In this document: piece after piece, positions 36,175 through 44,858 of the stretch | Position numbering within the stretch: position 1 is the first letter of the stretch | Layout of the letters: each line of letters starts with the position of its first letter | Notes under the pieces: model-generated | What the model saw: only the letters and a program-made list of their open reading frames with translations | What the model was told of the DNA's origin: nothing | The model's database searches: none | Program-made: the position numbers and the translations under genes | NCBI RefSeq assembly: GCF_003217475.1 | Contig: NZ_QJSP01000001.1 | Location: 124,001-188,000, forward strand | DNA from: Williamsia limnetica | Lineage (GTDB): Bacteria; Actinomycetota; Actinomycetes; Mycobacteriales; Mycobacteriaceae | Length of the DNA: 64,000 nt | Direction of reading: 5' to 3'

Positions 36175-36459
36175 CTAGGGCTCCAGATCGTCGATCTGGT
36201 GAGCCAATTGGGTGTCCTTGCCGGTGAGTCCACCGTCGGAGTGTGTGCTCAAGGTGAAGGTGACCTTGCGCCATCGGATGTCGATGTCCGGGTGGTGGTC
36301 GGCCGCTTCGGCGACGTCGGCCACCCGGACTACGAATGCGATGGCTGCCGGGAAATCGGGGCAGTCGACCGTTCGGGTCAGGGAATCTCCCTCGCGGGTC
36401 CAGCTCGGCAGGTCGGCAAGGGCCTGATTGATCTCGGATTCGTTCAACAGGTGGGCCAT
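36175..36459 (-). CDS. phhB: Pterin-4a-carbinolamine dehydratase
   Basis: This 94-residue protein is of the PCD/DCoH family, which dehydrates 4a-hydroxytetrahydrobiopterin. It has the short alpha-beta fold with LNESEINQALADLPSWTREG at the start, FVVRVADVAEAADHHPDIDIRWRKVTFTLSTH containing the HHPD active-site motif (residues about 54-57), and GLTGKDTQLAHQID at the end. No pterin-dependent hydroxylase is next to it here, so it may have another pterin (for example molybdopterin-linked) role. It converges on the ACAD pair with 3 bases between stops. Confidence 0.92.
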   Translation of the reverse strand: MAHLLNESEINQALADLPSWTREGDSLTRTVDCPDFPAAIAFVVRVADVAEAADHHPDIDIRWRKVTFTLSTHSDGGLTGKDTQLAHQIDDLEP

Positions 36460-36542
36460 TCACCCCATTTTTCCACCCCACCCCCCGAAAGTGGGTTGTT
36501 TTGGTGAAGCTGACCTGGGGTTATGTTCGCCAGAACGACCCA

Positions 36543-37973
36543 TCATCGGGGTGGCGCGGTGACCCGATCACAGCACGCAGCCGCTGCATCCGGGGTGACC
36601 CGGTCGGGATGGTGCTCGCGGTTCCGTATCCCGACCGCCGAGACGATGCCGCCGGCGATGAACAGCACGGCCGTCACCAGCGCGACACGGCGAAAGCCCT
36701 CGTAGTCGAGCTGACCACCCACCACGATTCCGGTGCAGGCCACGGCCACCAGACCGGCGACCCTGGAGATCGCGTTGTTGATTGCGGAGCCGATCCCGCT
36801 TTGTTCCCGGTCGACGGCGGCGAGTATCGCCGAGGTGAGCGGCGTGACGGTGACGGAGAGGCCGATGCCGAACAGGACGAGCCCCGGGAACATCTGGGTC
36901 CAGAAGTTGAACCCTGGTCCCGCTGCCAGCATCAGCAGGTAACCGATCCCGGCGATGATCGGTCCGGCCGCCATGAACAGGTGTGGTCCGTGCTTTCCTG
37001 CGAGTACGCCGACGGGGCGGGCGATGAGGAACGACAGCACGGGCACGGGAAGGGTTGCCAGGCCCGCCTCCAGCGCGGAGAACCCGACGACCTCTTGCAG
37101 GAACAGGGCGACCGCCAGCATCCCCATCGACACCCCCGCATAGATGAACGTGGTGGCCAGGTTCCCGACCCCGAAGTTCCTGACCGCGAACATCCGCAAC
37201 GGGATCATCGGGTGGTCGGTGTGGGTTTCGCGCCACCCCAGCCCGAGAATGCAGGCGACCCCGACGCCCAGGGCGACGGTGACAACGGGTTCGGAGAACC
37301 CCAGTCTCTGCCCTTCGATCAGTGCGTAGACGGTCCCTGCCAAGCCCGCGGCCGCGAGCACCGCGCCGGGCACATCGATACGGGGTCGGTTCGTAGGCCG
37401 CGGCGGTTCGACGAGCCGCTGGGACAGCAGCAACGTGACGGCAACCGGGACCACATTGACCGCAAAGATCCAGCGCCAGTTCAAGGTGTCCACCAGGACT
37501 CCACCGAGCAATGGGCCTACGACAAAAGCCGTTCCCGTCCACGCGGTCCAGGTGCCGATCGCCTTGGGCTGCTCGTCGGGTCCGACGCCAGAGTTGATCA
37601 GGGCGAGCGAGCTCGGAACCAGTAGCGCCGCACCGACCCCTTGCAGGCCACGGGCGATGATGAGAAACCCTGCGCTCGGGGCAAGAGTGCATGCGAGCGA
37701 GGCGAGTCCGAACACGATCAGTCCGATACGTAGTACCGGCAGTCGTCCGAACGCATCAGATATCGCTCCGGCGACGAGTATCAACGCCCCGAGTGTGAGC
37801 AGGTAGGCGTCGACGACCCACTGCTGGGTGGCAAGTCCGCCGCCGAGGTCCCCGGAGATCGCGGGCAGCGCCAGGTTGACCACCGAACCATCCAGAAACG
37901 CGACGAACGACGCGAGGATCGCCACGACCATCACGAGCGTCGTCGAGGACCGTCTCGCCGGGGCAGTACTCAT
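36543..37973 (-). CDS. MFS transporter, DHA2 (EmrB/QacA) family
   Basis: This 476-residue drug:H+ antiporter has 14 predicted helices. It begins VVAILASFVAFLDGSVVNLALPAI, where the D-x-x-V-V-N-x-A-L-P pattern (motif D1) marks DHA2 exporters. GALILVAGAISDAFGRLPVLRIG is motif A and RGLQGVGAALLVPSSLALI is motif B/C. The likely start is ATG 37973; an in-frame start at 38000 is possible. It is divergent from the esterase-like gene across a 28-bp inverted repeat, so both may answer to the same regulator. The substrate is unknown. Confidence 0.88.
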   Translation of the reverse strand: MSTAPARRSSTTLVMVVAILASFVAFLDGSVVNLALPAISGDLGGGLATQQWVVDAYLLTLGALILVAGAISDAFGRLPVLRIGLIVFGLASLACTLAPSAGFLIIARGLQGVGAALLVPSSLALINSGVGPDEQPKAIGTWTAWTGTAFVVGPLLGGVLVDTLNWRWIFAVNVVPVAVTLLLSQRLVEPPRPTNRPRIDVPGAVLAAAGLAGTVYALIEGQRLGFSEPVVTVALGVGVACILGLGWRETHTDHPMIPLRMFAVRNFGVGNLATTFIYAGVSMGMLAVALFLQEVVGFSALEAGLATLPVPVLSFLIARPVGVLAGKHGPHLFMAAGPIIAGIGYLLMLAAGPGFNFWTQMFPGLVLFGIGLSVTVTPLTSAILAAVDREQSGIGSAINNAISRVAGLVAVACTGIVVGGQLDYEGFRRVALVTAVLFIAGGIVSAVGIRNREHHPDRVTPDAAAACCDRVTAPPR

Positions 37974-38064
37974 GAAACGACGGTAGCCCGAGACGGGCAC
38001 TCAGACTCGTTCTGCAGTTGTTCGGCCACGCCGGTTACGGGCTTGCGAGTCGTCCAGTACGCCG

Positions 38065-38092
38065 ATCTGAGTGTACGACTGTACACTCAGAT
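38065..38092. promoter_or_regulatory. 28-bp inverted repeat with perfect 12-bp arms at a leaderless start
   Basis: ATCTGAGTGTAC (38065-38076) and its exact complement GTACACTCAGAT (38081-38092) flank a GACT spacer. The right arm contains TACACT (38082-38087), a good -10 hexamer whose transcription start would fall at or next to the ATG at 38095, where no ribosome site is present. A repressor bound here would block that promoter; the exporter gene starts 92 bases away on the other side. Confidence 0.8.
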
Positions 38093-38094
38093 GC

Positions 38095-39333
38095 ATGGTT
38101 GCTGTGACAGAGATGCATCGGGACGCCGACCCGGATGAGATCCGAGCCCTCGCGGAACTCGCATTCATCGAGGTCGGCAAGGCGACGCGCGGAATCGGCG
38201 CGATGCATCGGGCCATCGCCGATCGGGTGTTCTCCACGGTCCGGTTGGGAGTGGGCGGGTTTGCCGCGCCGACGCAGCTGATGCACGACGCCATTGCGGA
38301 GGGAACGTACCGGTCGATCGCCGCCGGTTGTTCGGTTGCAGCCGAGGTTGCGTCGCGGACGATAGACGGACACGGTTCGACGTTGTCCCAGACCAAACGG
38401 GGTGCGGTCGCGCTGGGCGCCTTGACGGGCTTGATCGGAGACGCCCTGGCCGATGCACACTCACCACTGGCCCAACAGATGTCAGTGCGGATCGACGGCA
38501 AGGCCTGCAGCCTGGACCGCGAGTCCTTGGCACACGACCATCCCGATGCGACACCGGATCTCGTCTTCTTCCTCCACGGACTGATGGAAACGGAGTTCGC
38601 CTGGGAAATCGGTGGCATCCCGACCTACGGAAGTCGCTTGGCGAACGATCTGGAGTGCACAGACCTGCAGATTCGTTACAACACCGGCAAGCACATCTCG
38701 GAGAACGGTGCGGAATTGGCGCTGCTCATCACCGAGGTGGCGGCGAACTGGCCGGTTCCGGTGGATCAGATCGTGCTCGTGGGGCACTCGATGGGGGGTC
38801 TGGTGGCGCGCAGTGCGTGTCATCAAGCCGCTCTCGCGGGCCAGGAGTGGGCAACCAAGGTGCGCCACATCGTCTGTCTTGGTTCGCCGCATCTGGGCGC
38901 GCCACTGGCCCGGACCGTTCACCTGGCGACGGCTGCACTGCGACGCATACCCGAGTCACGGCCCCTGGGAAATCTGCTCCATCGCCGCAGCGGCGGAATT
39001 CGTGATCTGCACGCCGGGTCACTCGTGGACGAGGACTGGCGCGATCGTGATCTGGACGCACTGCGTCAGGCGGCGATCTCCGAGGTGCCGTTACACACCG
39101 GCGCCCAGCACAGTTTCGTGTCAGCGACCATCACGAGGAGTCCGAGCCACCCCCTCGGCCGGGTGATCGGAGACGGCCTCGTCCTCCACGGCAGTGCAGG
39201 TGGCCGAGATCGGCGCCGCAACATCGGCTTCGCCGACGATGCCGGCATGCATCTCGCCTCGGCGCACCACTTCACCCTTCTCAACAGCGACTCCGTCTAC
39301 ACGTGGTTGGTGCGACGTCTGACAGGGTCCTGA
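38095..39333 (+). CDS. Alpha/beta-hydrolase (PGAP1/lipase-like esterase)
   Basis: This 412-residue protein has an N-terminal helical region of about 130 residues, then an alpha/beta-hydrolase domain: FFLHGLMETEFAW (oxyanion region, about residues 156-168), VLVGHSMGGLVARSACHQA (nucleophile Ser near 230), CLGSPHLGAPLAR near 262, GDGLVLHGSA with a possible Asp near 360, and His in HHFTLLNS near 396. The SPHLGAPLAR stretch is shared with PGAP1-like and triacylglycerol lipases. ATG 38095 has no ribosome site and sits 3 bases after the inverted repeat, so the mRNA may be leaderless. The substrate is unknown. Confidence 0.82.
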   Translation: MVAVTEMHRDADPDEIRALAELAFIEVGKATRGIGAMHRAIADRVFSTVRLGVGGFAAPTQLMHDAIAEGTYRSIAAGCSVAAEVASRTIDGHGSTLSQTKRGAVALGALTGLIGDALADAHSPLAQQMSVRIDGKACSLDRESLAHDHPDATPDLVFFLHGLMETEFAWEIGGIPTYGSRLANDLECTDLQIRYNTGKHISENGAELALLITEVAANWPVPVDQIVLVGHSMGGLVARSACHQAALAGQEWATKVRHIVCLGSPHLGAPLARTVHLATAALRRIPESRPLGNLLHRRSGGIRDLHAGSLVDEDWRDRDLDALRQAAISEVPLHTGAQHSFVSATITRSPSHPLGRVIGDGLVLHGSAGGRDRRRNIGFADDAGMHLASAHHFTLLNSDSVYTWLVRRLTGS

Positions 39334-39336
39334 GGG

Positions 39337-40815
39337 TCAGGCTTCCGCCGGCGCCGAACGTTTCGCCGCGAACTCGACGGCCTCGTCTGCCACGGATCCC
39401 CGCCGCAGCGTGAGGACGTCACGGTAGTAGTTCATCCTCAACTTCCACGGGGCGCGCGAACCCTGGTGAGGAAAAGTGTTCACCGAGCGCAGTACGTAGC
39501 CGGCGGCGAAATCGAGGAATGGTTCTTCGTCCACCGATGGGTCTCTTGTCGCGACCACACTGCCGTACCCGTGGGTGTCCATGTGCTCGAGTAGTCGACA
39601 GATGTAGTCGCACACCAGATCTGCTTTCAAGGTCCAGGATGCGTTGGTGTAGCCGACGATGTAGCCGAAGTTCGGGATGCCGCTCAGCATCAAACCCTTG
39701 TAGGTCATCGTCTCGGGGAGGACGATCTCTTCGCCATCGACGACGAAGGTCAGGCCGCCGAGCGCCAGTAGGTTGAGTCCGGTGGCGGTCACGATGATGT
39801 CGGCAGTCAGCTTCTGTCCCGATGTCAGGTCGATCCCACCGGGGGTGAAAGTGGCAATCGTGTCCGTTGCCATCGACACCGATCCGCGGCGGATCGCCCG
39901 GAACAGGTCGCTGTTCGGGACGAGGCACAGCCGCTGATCCCACGGGTTGTACTTCGGGTTGAAGTGGGTGTCGACGTCGACGTCCGGCAGTTGGCGCACC
40001 TGCATGTCGCGGATGCGGGCGCGCATGAAGTTCGGGAAGCGCCTGCACAGCTGATACAGCGCGGTCGACACCGCAATGGCCTTCCCACGCGAGACCGAGT
40101 AGGCGATGGACGGTGGGAGCCAGCGCCGCAGCCGGTTCGCGAGTGCATCCTTGGCCGGGACCGAGATGATGTAGGACGGCGATCGCTGCAGCAGGGTCAC
40201 GTGCGCCGCGTCCGCGGCCATCGACGGAGCAAGCGTGACGGCGGTGGCCCCGCTGCCGATGATCAGGACTTTCTTGCCGGAATAGTCGAGGTCATCGGGC
40301 CAGTGCTGTGGGTGGACGAGGGTGCCCTCGAACTCGTCGACGCCGGGAAAGTCTGGTGTGTAGCCCTCGTCATATCGGTAATAGCCGCTGCACGACATGA
40401 CGAAGTTCGCGGATACCGACGATGTTTCACCTGTGTCGGTGTGTTCGACAGTCACGGTCCAGGTCTGTGTCCTACTCGACCATTCGGCTCGATTCGCCCG
40501 GCGGTTGTACCGGATGTCATGGTCGACTCCATACTCGGCGGCGGTGTCGCGGACGTACTGCAGGATTGACGGGCCGTCCGCGATGGCGTTGTCGTCCGAC
40601 CACGGGCGGAAGCGATACCCGAGGGTGAACATGTCGGAGTCCGACCTGATCCCGGGGTAACGGAACAGGTCCCACGTCCCTCCTGAGGCCGCTCTGGCCT
40701 CGAGAATGGCGACGCTTCGGGTGGGGAACTTCTCTCGGATGTGGCAGGCGGCACCGATACCGGACAGACCGGCACCGATGATCAGGACGTCGACATGGTC
40801 AGGGGTGTTCGGCAC
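39337..40815 (-). CDS. ethA: EthA-like Baeyer-Villiger flavin monooxygenase
   Basis: This 492-residue FAD/NADPH monooxygenase has the FAD motif IIGAGLSGIGAACH (residues about 11-24), GGTWDLFRYPGIRSDSDM near 46-63, the Baeyer-Villiger fingerprint FEGTLVHPQHWP near 161-172, the NADPH motif IGSGATAVTLAP near 186, and VTATGLNLLALGG near 345. The order and wording closely track mycobacterial EthA, which oxidises ketones to esters and activates ethionamide. No EthR-type TetR gene lies beside it, unlike in M. tuberculosis. The symbol is by similarity; orthology is not proven. Confidence 0.85.
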   Translation of the reverse strand: MPNTPDHVDVLIIGAGLSGIGAACHIREKFPTRSVAILEARAASGGTWDLFRYPGIRSDSDMFTLGYRFRPWSDDNAIADGPSILQYVRDTAAEYGVDHDIRYNRRANRAEWSSRTQTWTVTVEHTDTGETSSVSANFVMSCSGYYRYDEGYTPDFPGVDEFEGTLVHPQHWPDDLDYSGKKVLIIGSGATAVTLAPSMAADAAHVTLLQRSPSYIISVPAKDALANRLRRWLPPSIAYSVSRGKAIAVSTALYQLCRRFPNFMRARIRDMQVRQLPDVDVDTHFNPKYNPWDQRLCLVPNSDLFRAIRRGSVSMATDTIATFTPGGIDLTSGQKLTADIIVTATGLNLLALGGLTFVVDGEEIVLPETMTYKGLMLSGIPNFGYIVGYTNASWTLKADLVCDYICRLLEHMDTHGYGSVVATRDPSVDEEPFLDFAAGYVLRSVNTFPHQGSRAPWKLRMNYYRDVLTLRRGSVADEAVEFAAKRSAPAEA

Positions 40816-40909
40816 GAGTACGAGCTTATGCGAGGGCCAACTGAACCCCTCGTGAGTTCGAGTGTGCGAACATGATCGTCACGGTCATGGGCCGGGCGAA
40901 GGGCAGACA

Positions 40910-42031
40910 ATGAAGAGTTCCACAGGTCTACGAGTGGGTACGACGGTGCTCGCGATCCTCCTGATGATCGGGGCGAATCTGGCGGGCTCGAGTACGGCCG
41001 GCGCCGACCCGGGGCCGGCGCGAGTGCAGGCAACACCGACCGGACTCACGCTCGACGGAGGTGACTGGTGGCCGAGTGGGTTCAACGCCTATCAGCTGGC
41101 GACGGACTGGTCGGTCAACGCCGGATGTGGCGCCATGGTCGATCTCGACGACTATTTCGGCTCTCTGGAGCCGCAATCGCTGACCCGCTTCAACGCCTTC
41201 GCGCGACTGGCCGTAAACAAATACACCGGACAACTCGACTTCGGGCCGATGGATGCGGTGTTTGCGGCCGCGGCCCGGCACGATCAGCTCCTCGTGCCGG
41301 TGCTCACGGCCGGGGACGGCGCCTGCGAAGACGAGGCCTTCAAGGACCGCCAGTGGTACCAGGACGGCTGGGAAACCGCTGTTCCGGTGGGCTCGCCGGT
41401 CCGATTTGATCAATGGGTGTCCACTGCGGTCAATCGGTGGAAGTCGTCCCCGGCGCTTGCCGGATGGGAATTGGTCGGAGAACCGGAGCCTGGTCTCTGT
41501 TCTGCCGGCGGCTGCTCCTGGCAGACGCGAAGTTGTCCGGCCGACTCCGGTGCTGTGCTGCGCACCTTCTTCGACGAGGCCGGAGCGCTGATACGCGGCA
41601 TCGATTCTGCGACTCCGATCTGGGCCGGACTCATCGGAGGCGGTCAGTGCGGGTCCGCAGGAGACGACTATCGGCTGGTCAATGCCTCTCCCGGCGTGGA
41701 CGTCCTCGAGTACCACGACTACGGATCGGACGCGGTTCCCCTTCCTGGCGACGTGTGGAACGGTTTGCAAACGCGTATCTGGCAAGCACAAGTTCTCGAT
41801 AAACCGCTGGTGGTGACCGAGATCGGGCAGAACGCCGGATCCTGCGGCTCGGTGCAAGGGCGCGCAGACGACTTCGAGACGAAGGTGGCCGGACAACGGT
41901 CTGCGGGAACGGCAGGAGCTTTGTTCTGGGCGTTTGTACCCGATCCACGACCGGCGGAGTGCACCTTCGACATCGGGCCAGACGACCCGGTCTTCGACCT
42001 CGTGGAGGACCTCAACACGGTCTCGCCCTGA
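40910..42031 (+). CDS. Secreted glycoside hydrolase, GH5-like
   Basis: This is a 373-residue exported protein. A Sec signal (about residues 1-33, hydrophobic core VGTTVLAILLMIGANLAG, then STAGA) precedes a TIM-barrel glycosidase. WWPSGFNAYQLA opens the barrel, the acid/base Glu is likely in WELVGEPEPG (NEP-like), and the nucleophile Glu is likely in VVTEIGQNAG near the end. Several cysteines (AGCG, GACED, LCSAGGCS, RSCP, GQCG, GSCG, AECT) suggest disulfides in the exported form. The family resembles beta-1,4-mannanases and cellulases. The start is ATG 40910; the exact sugar is not determinable. Confidence 0.78.
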   Translation: MKSSTGLRVGTTVLAILLMIGANLAGSSTAGADPGPARVQATPTGLTLDGGDWWPSGFNAYQLATDWSVNAGCGAMVDLDDYFGSLEPQSLTRFNAFARLAVNKYTGQLDFGPMDAVFAAAARHDQLLVPVLTAGDGACEDEAFKDRQWYQDGWETAVPVGSPVRFDQWVSTAVNRWKSSPALAGWELVGEPEPGLCSAGGCSWQTRSCPADSGAVLRTFFDEAGALIRGIDSATPIWAGLIGGGQCGSAGDDYRLVNASPGVDVLEYHDYGSDAVPLPGDVWNGLQTRIWQAQVLDKPLVVTEIGQNAGSCGSVQGRADDFETKVAGQRSAGTAGALFWAFVPDPRPAECTFDIGPDDPVFDLVEDLNTVSP

Positions 42032-42084
42032 CCTCTGCGGCGTAGATCTCGTTTGTTGCCGGGTCTGAGCGGTTAGCCTGCGGT

Positions 42085-42576
42085 ATGACCACTGACCGTT
42101 TGGACGCCACGCGCGTCATCGATGCCAGCCCGGCGGACATCTTTGCGGTGTTGACCGATCCGCAGGGCCACGTTGCCATCGACGCGTCCGGGATGTTGAT
42201 GGACGCCACCGGCGACCGGGTGTCGGCGGCGGGCGACACATTCGTGGTCCACATGGACCGAGAGGCCCTGGGTGACGTACCCCTGGGGAAGTACGACGTC
42301 ACCGTGACCATCGCATCGTTCGTTCCGGATCGGGAAATCTCCTGGACAATTCTGGGCCGCGTCCGTCCGCAGATCGGTCACGTGTACGGATACCGTCTCG
42401 AGCCTGCCGACAACGGTGCGACAACGGTCACGTCGTTCTACGACTGGTCCGAAATCCACGAAGAGTGGCGCGCCAGGGGAATCTTTCCGGTGATCGCGGA
42501 GGATGCTCTACGCGGCACTTTGGGCATTCTTGACCGGACGGTGCGGCGGGGATATCCGCTGGCAGCGGCCAGGTAA
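42085..42576 (+). CDS. SRPBCC (START-like) family protein
   Basis: This 163-residue cytoplasmic protein has the helix-grip fold: ATRVIDASPADIFAVLTDPQGH at the start is the common polyketide-cyclase/START-like opening, with SFVPDREISWTI and GYRLEPADNGATTVTSFYDWSEIHEEW following the usual strands. It probably binds a hydrophobic ligand; no enzyme activity can be assigned. It lies 53 bases after the glycosidase gene, so shared transcription is possible, and about 118 bases before the MarR gene. Confidence 0.8.
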   Translation: MTTDRLDATRVIDASPADIFAVLTDPQGHVAIDASGMLMDATGDRVSAAGDTFVVHMDREALGDVPLGKYDVTVTIASFVPDREISWTILGRVRPQIGHVYGYRLEPADNGATTVTSFYDWSEIHEEWRARGIFPVIAEDALRGTLGILDRTVRRGYPLAAAR

Positions 42577-42617
42577 GCGAAAGCCCGCCGGTTCGCGGGA
42601 ATACCTGACAGCGTCAC

Positions 42618-42666
42618 TTAGTTGATTAGCGCATGTAACTAATATATAGTTGCGTAGCGCAATCAA
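42618..42666. promoter_or_regulatory. AT-rich nested inverted repeats, MarR operator/promoter
   Basis: AACTA-ATATA-TAGTT (42637-42651) is a perfect 5-bp-arm repeat over a TATA-like core. TTAGTT (42618-42623) pairs with AACTAA (42637-42642), and TTGATTAGCGC (42622-42632) nearly mirrors GCGCAATCAA (42657-42666). This AT-rich island in GC-rich DNA lies 29-77 bases upstream of the MarR start and fits a promoter covered by an autoregulatory MarR site. Confidence 0.6.
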
Positions 42667-42694
42667 TCAATTATGTGGAAGCGAGGTGGCGTTC

Positions 42695-43192
42695 ATGTCG
42701 GTGTCACCGGAAACGGCACAGGAACTCATCGAGGATCTGCACCTCGTCGGCCGCGTGCTCCGCGGAGCGTTGCTGTCGCCCGACCACAGCGACCTTCATC
42801 CCGGCGGACTCGGCGTGCTGGTCGCGCTTGCCGGCAGGGGACATTGCCGCCAGAACGAGTTGGCGGCCGACCTCTGCATCAGCCAGTCAGCGCTGAGCAG
42901 ACACATCACCGACCTGGTCAACGCAGGGTACGCCGGCCGACGACCCGATCCCGGAGACGGCCGCGCGACCCAGGTGGAGGTCACCGATGAGGGGTTGGCG
43001 CTGCTCGCACGGACCAGGGCCGCAATGGCTCTGGAACTGCAGGCCGTGCTCGCCGACTGGACCGAGTCCGACGCCCGCGCCGCACACCGCACCATCCACA
43101 AACTCAAGCAGTCATTGACAAAGCACGTGCACCGCTCAGCCGAGCCGGAACACGTGTCGCCTCTCAAAGAAAGTCAGGAAGTACATGTCTAG
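42695..43192 (+). CDS. MarR family transcriptional regulator
   Basis: This 165-residue winged-helix regulator has GVLVALAGRGHCRQNELAADLCISQSALSRHITDLVNAGYAGRRPDPGDGRATQVEVTDEG (residues about 38-98, quoted only as landmarks: recognition helix QSALSRHITDL and wing DPGDGRATQV). The start at ATG 42695 follows GCGAGGTGGCGTTC. Its last 8 bases overlap the ATG of the MFS gene, so it is almost certainly the repressor of that exporter and of itself, working at the AT-rich repeats upstream. Confidence 0.9.
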   Translation: MSVSPETAQELIEDLHLVGRVLRGALLSPDHSDLHPGGLGVLVALAGRGHCRQNELAADLCISQSALSRHITDLVNAGYAGRRPDPGDGRATQVEVTDEGLALLARTRAAMALELQAVLADWTESDARAAHRTIHKLKQSLTKHVHRSAEPEHVSPLKESQEVHV

Positions 43193-44777
43193 TTCAACAA
43201 TGGTGGTGGAAAAGCGTGATCCTCTGGCGATGACCCACCGCCAAATTCTGGAGTCCATGGTCGGACTGCTCGCCGCGCTGTTCACGGCACTGTTGAGCAC
43301 GACGATCGTGGCCACGGCGTTGCCGACGATCATCGGCGACCTCAAGGGTTCGCAAACCGCGTATGCCTGGGTCATCACCACGGCACTCCTGGCGAACGCC
43401 GCGTCGACACCCATCTGGGGCAAGCTTGCCGACATCTTCAACAAAAAGGTGCTGGTGCAGTCGGCCATCGTGATCTTCGTGGTCGGCTCGATCATCGCAG
43501 GATTCGCGCACAACGTGCCGATCCTGCTGGCGGCCCGCGTGATCCAGGGCGTCGGCATGGGCGGGCTGACCGCGCTGGTGGTGGCCATCATCGGCAGCAT
43601 CGTCTCACCGCGGGAACGCGGTCGCTACTCGGGCTACATGGGCGCCACCATGGCGGTGTCGATGTCGGGTGGACCGATCCTCGGAGGCGTGATCGTCGAC
43701 AGCCCCCTTGGCTGGCGCTGGTGCTTCTTCGTGTGCGTGCCGTTGGCTGTCATCGCCCTGTTCCTGCTGCAGAAGACCCTCAAGATCAAGACCGAACGTC
43801 AGAAGGACGTCTCGATCGACTGGCTCGGCGCCACCCTCATGACCGCAGGCATCTCGGTTCTGCTGATCTGGGTCTCCTTCGCGGGCAAGGCCGGATACTA
43901 CGGCTGGATGTCCAAGGAATCGGCACTCTACGTCGCCGGCGGCCTACTGCTGCTCATCGCGACAGTGTTCGTCGAATCGAAGGTCAAGTCGCCGATCATC
44001 CCGCTCAAGATCGTCACCGAGCGCACGACGGGGCTGGCGATCATCGCCTCCATCGCCGTCGGCATGGGAATGTTCGGATCCACCACGTTCCTGGGCCAGT
44101 ACTTCCAGACCGCACGTGGCTACTCACCGACGATTGCAGGTGTCCTGTCGATCCCGCTGGTGGTCGGCATGCTGATCGCCTCTGTCGGGTCAGGTCAATT
44201 GATCAGCCGCTTCGGTAAGTGGAAGCCGTTCGTGATCACCGGTGCAACGCTCCTCATCCTCGGTTTCGGAATGCTGGGAACCATCGACCACGCGACCAAC
44301 CTGTGGCTCGTCGGTGCATTCACCCTGGTCGTCGGACTCGGCGTCGGCATGCTGATGCAGAACCTGGTCCTCGTCGTCCAGAACACCGTCAGCGTCCACA
44401 ACATCGGGGCCGCTTCGAGCAACGTCGCCTTCTTCCGCACGTTCGGCGGCGCCATCGGAGTGTCCGTTCTCGGTTCTGTACTGGCCACGCGCGTGGCCGA
44501 GCTGTCCTCGGGTGGCCTGGCGAAACTAGGGATCACCGGTTCATCATCAGGCGGCAACCTCGACATCGGTGCGTTGCCCGCGCCTGTGCAGGAGATCATC
44601 CGTGCGTCGTACGGAGACGCGACCGGCCGGATCTTCTTGATCGCTGCGGCCGCCGCCGTGGTGGCGCTGATCGCGGTCGCATTCCTGCCGAACCGACCCC
44701 TGCGCCGGACCATCGACATCGAGCCAGACCTCGATCCGATGAAGTCAGAGTCGGAGAAAGCACCCGTGTCGGTCTAA
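43185..44777 (+). CDS. MFS transporter, DHA2 (EmrB/QacA) family
   Basis: This 530-residue, 14-helix drug:H+ antiporter has LSTTIVATALPTIIGDL (motif D1 form) near residues 38-54, WGKLADIFNKKVLVQS (motif A) near 86, RVIQGVGMGGLTALVVAIIGSI (motif B/C) near 119, and GYMGATMAVSMSGGPILGGVIVD near 151. The acidic C-terminal tail is cytoplasmic. It overlaps the MarR gene and is followed by a strong hairpin at 44801-44834, so the two form a complete regulated export unit. The exported compound is unknown. Confidence 0.9.
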   Translation: MSSSTMVVEKRDPLAMTHRQILESMVGLLAALFTALLSTTIVATALPTIIGDLKGSQTAYAWVITTALLANAASTPIWGKLADIFNKKVLVQSAIVIFVVGSIIAGFAHNVPILLAARVIQGVGMGGLTALVVAIIGSIVSPRERGRYSGYMGATMAVSMSGGPILGGVIVDSPLGWRWCFFVCVPLAVIALFLLQKTLKIKTERQKDVSIDWLGATLMTAGISVLLIWVSFAGKAGYYGWMSKESALYVAGGLLLLIATVFVESKVKSPIIPLKIVTERTTGLAIIASIAVGMGMFGSTTFLGQYFQTARGYSPTIAGVLSIPLVVGMLIASVGSGQLISRFGKWKPFVITGATLLILGFGMLGTIDHATNLWLVGAFTLVVGLGVGMLMQNLVLVVQNTVSVHNIGAASSNVAFFRTFGGAIGVSVLGSVLATRVAELSSGGLAKLGITGSSSGGNLDIGALPAPVQEIIRASYGDATGRIFLIAAAAAVVALIAVAFLPNRPLRRTIDIEPDLDPMKSESEKAPVSV

Positions 44778-44800
44778 ACCTGGCACGCAGACAGCACTCG

Positions 44801-44834
44801 CGAAGACGCCCCACGGACACGTGGGGCGTCTTCG
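44801..44834. terminator. Bidirectional terminator with perfect 15-bp stem
   Basis: CGAAGACGCCCCACG (44801-44815) and its exact complement (44820-44834) enclose a GACA loop, 23 bases beyond the MFS stop and 24 bases beyond the convergent monooxygenase stop. It would end transcription from both sides, though a T-run is lacking. Confidence 0.85.
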
Positions 44835-44858
44835 TGCGGGTGGGCCACGGGGTGATCG

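Noticed and set aside
36466-36500. A C-rich tract with a short CCCAC/GTGGG hairpin between the pterin dehydratase and the exporter
   Set aside because: The stem is only five bases, so it is not distinguishable from chance in this composition.
36543-44777. A biosynthetic gene cluster around the two DHA2 exporters and the Baeyer-Villiger enzyme
   Set aside because: There are no polyketide, peptide synthetase, terpene or similar core enzymes; the genes look like separate small units with their own regulators.
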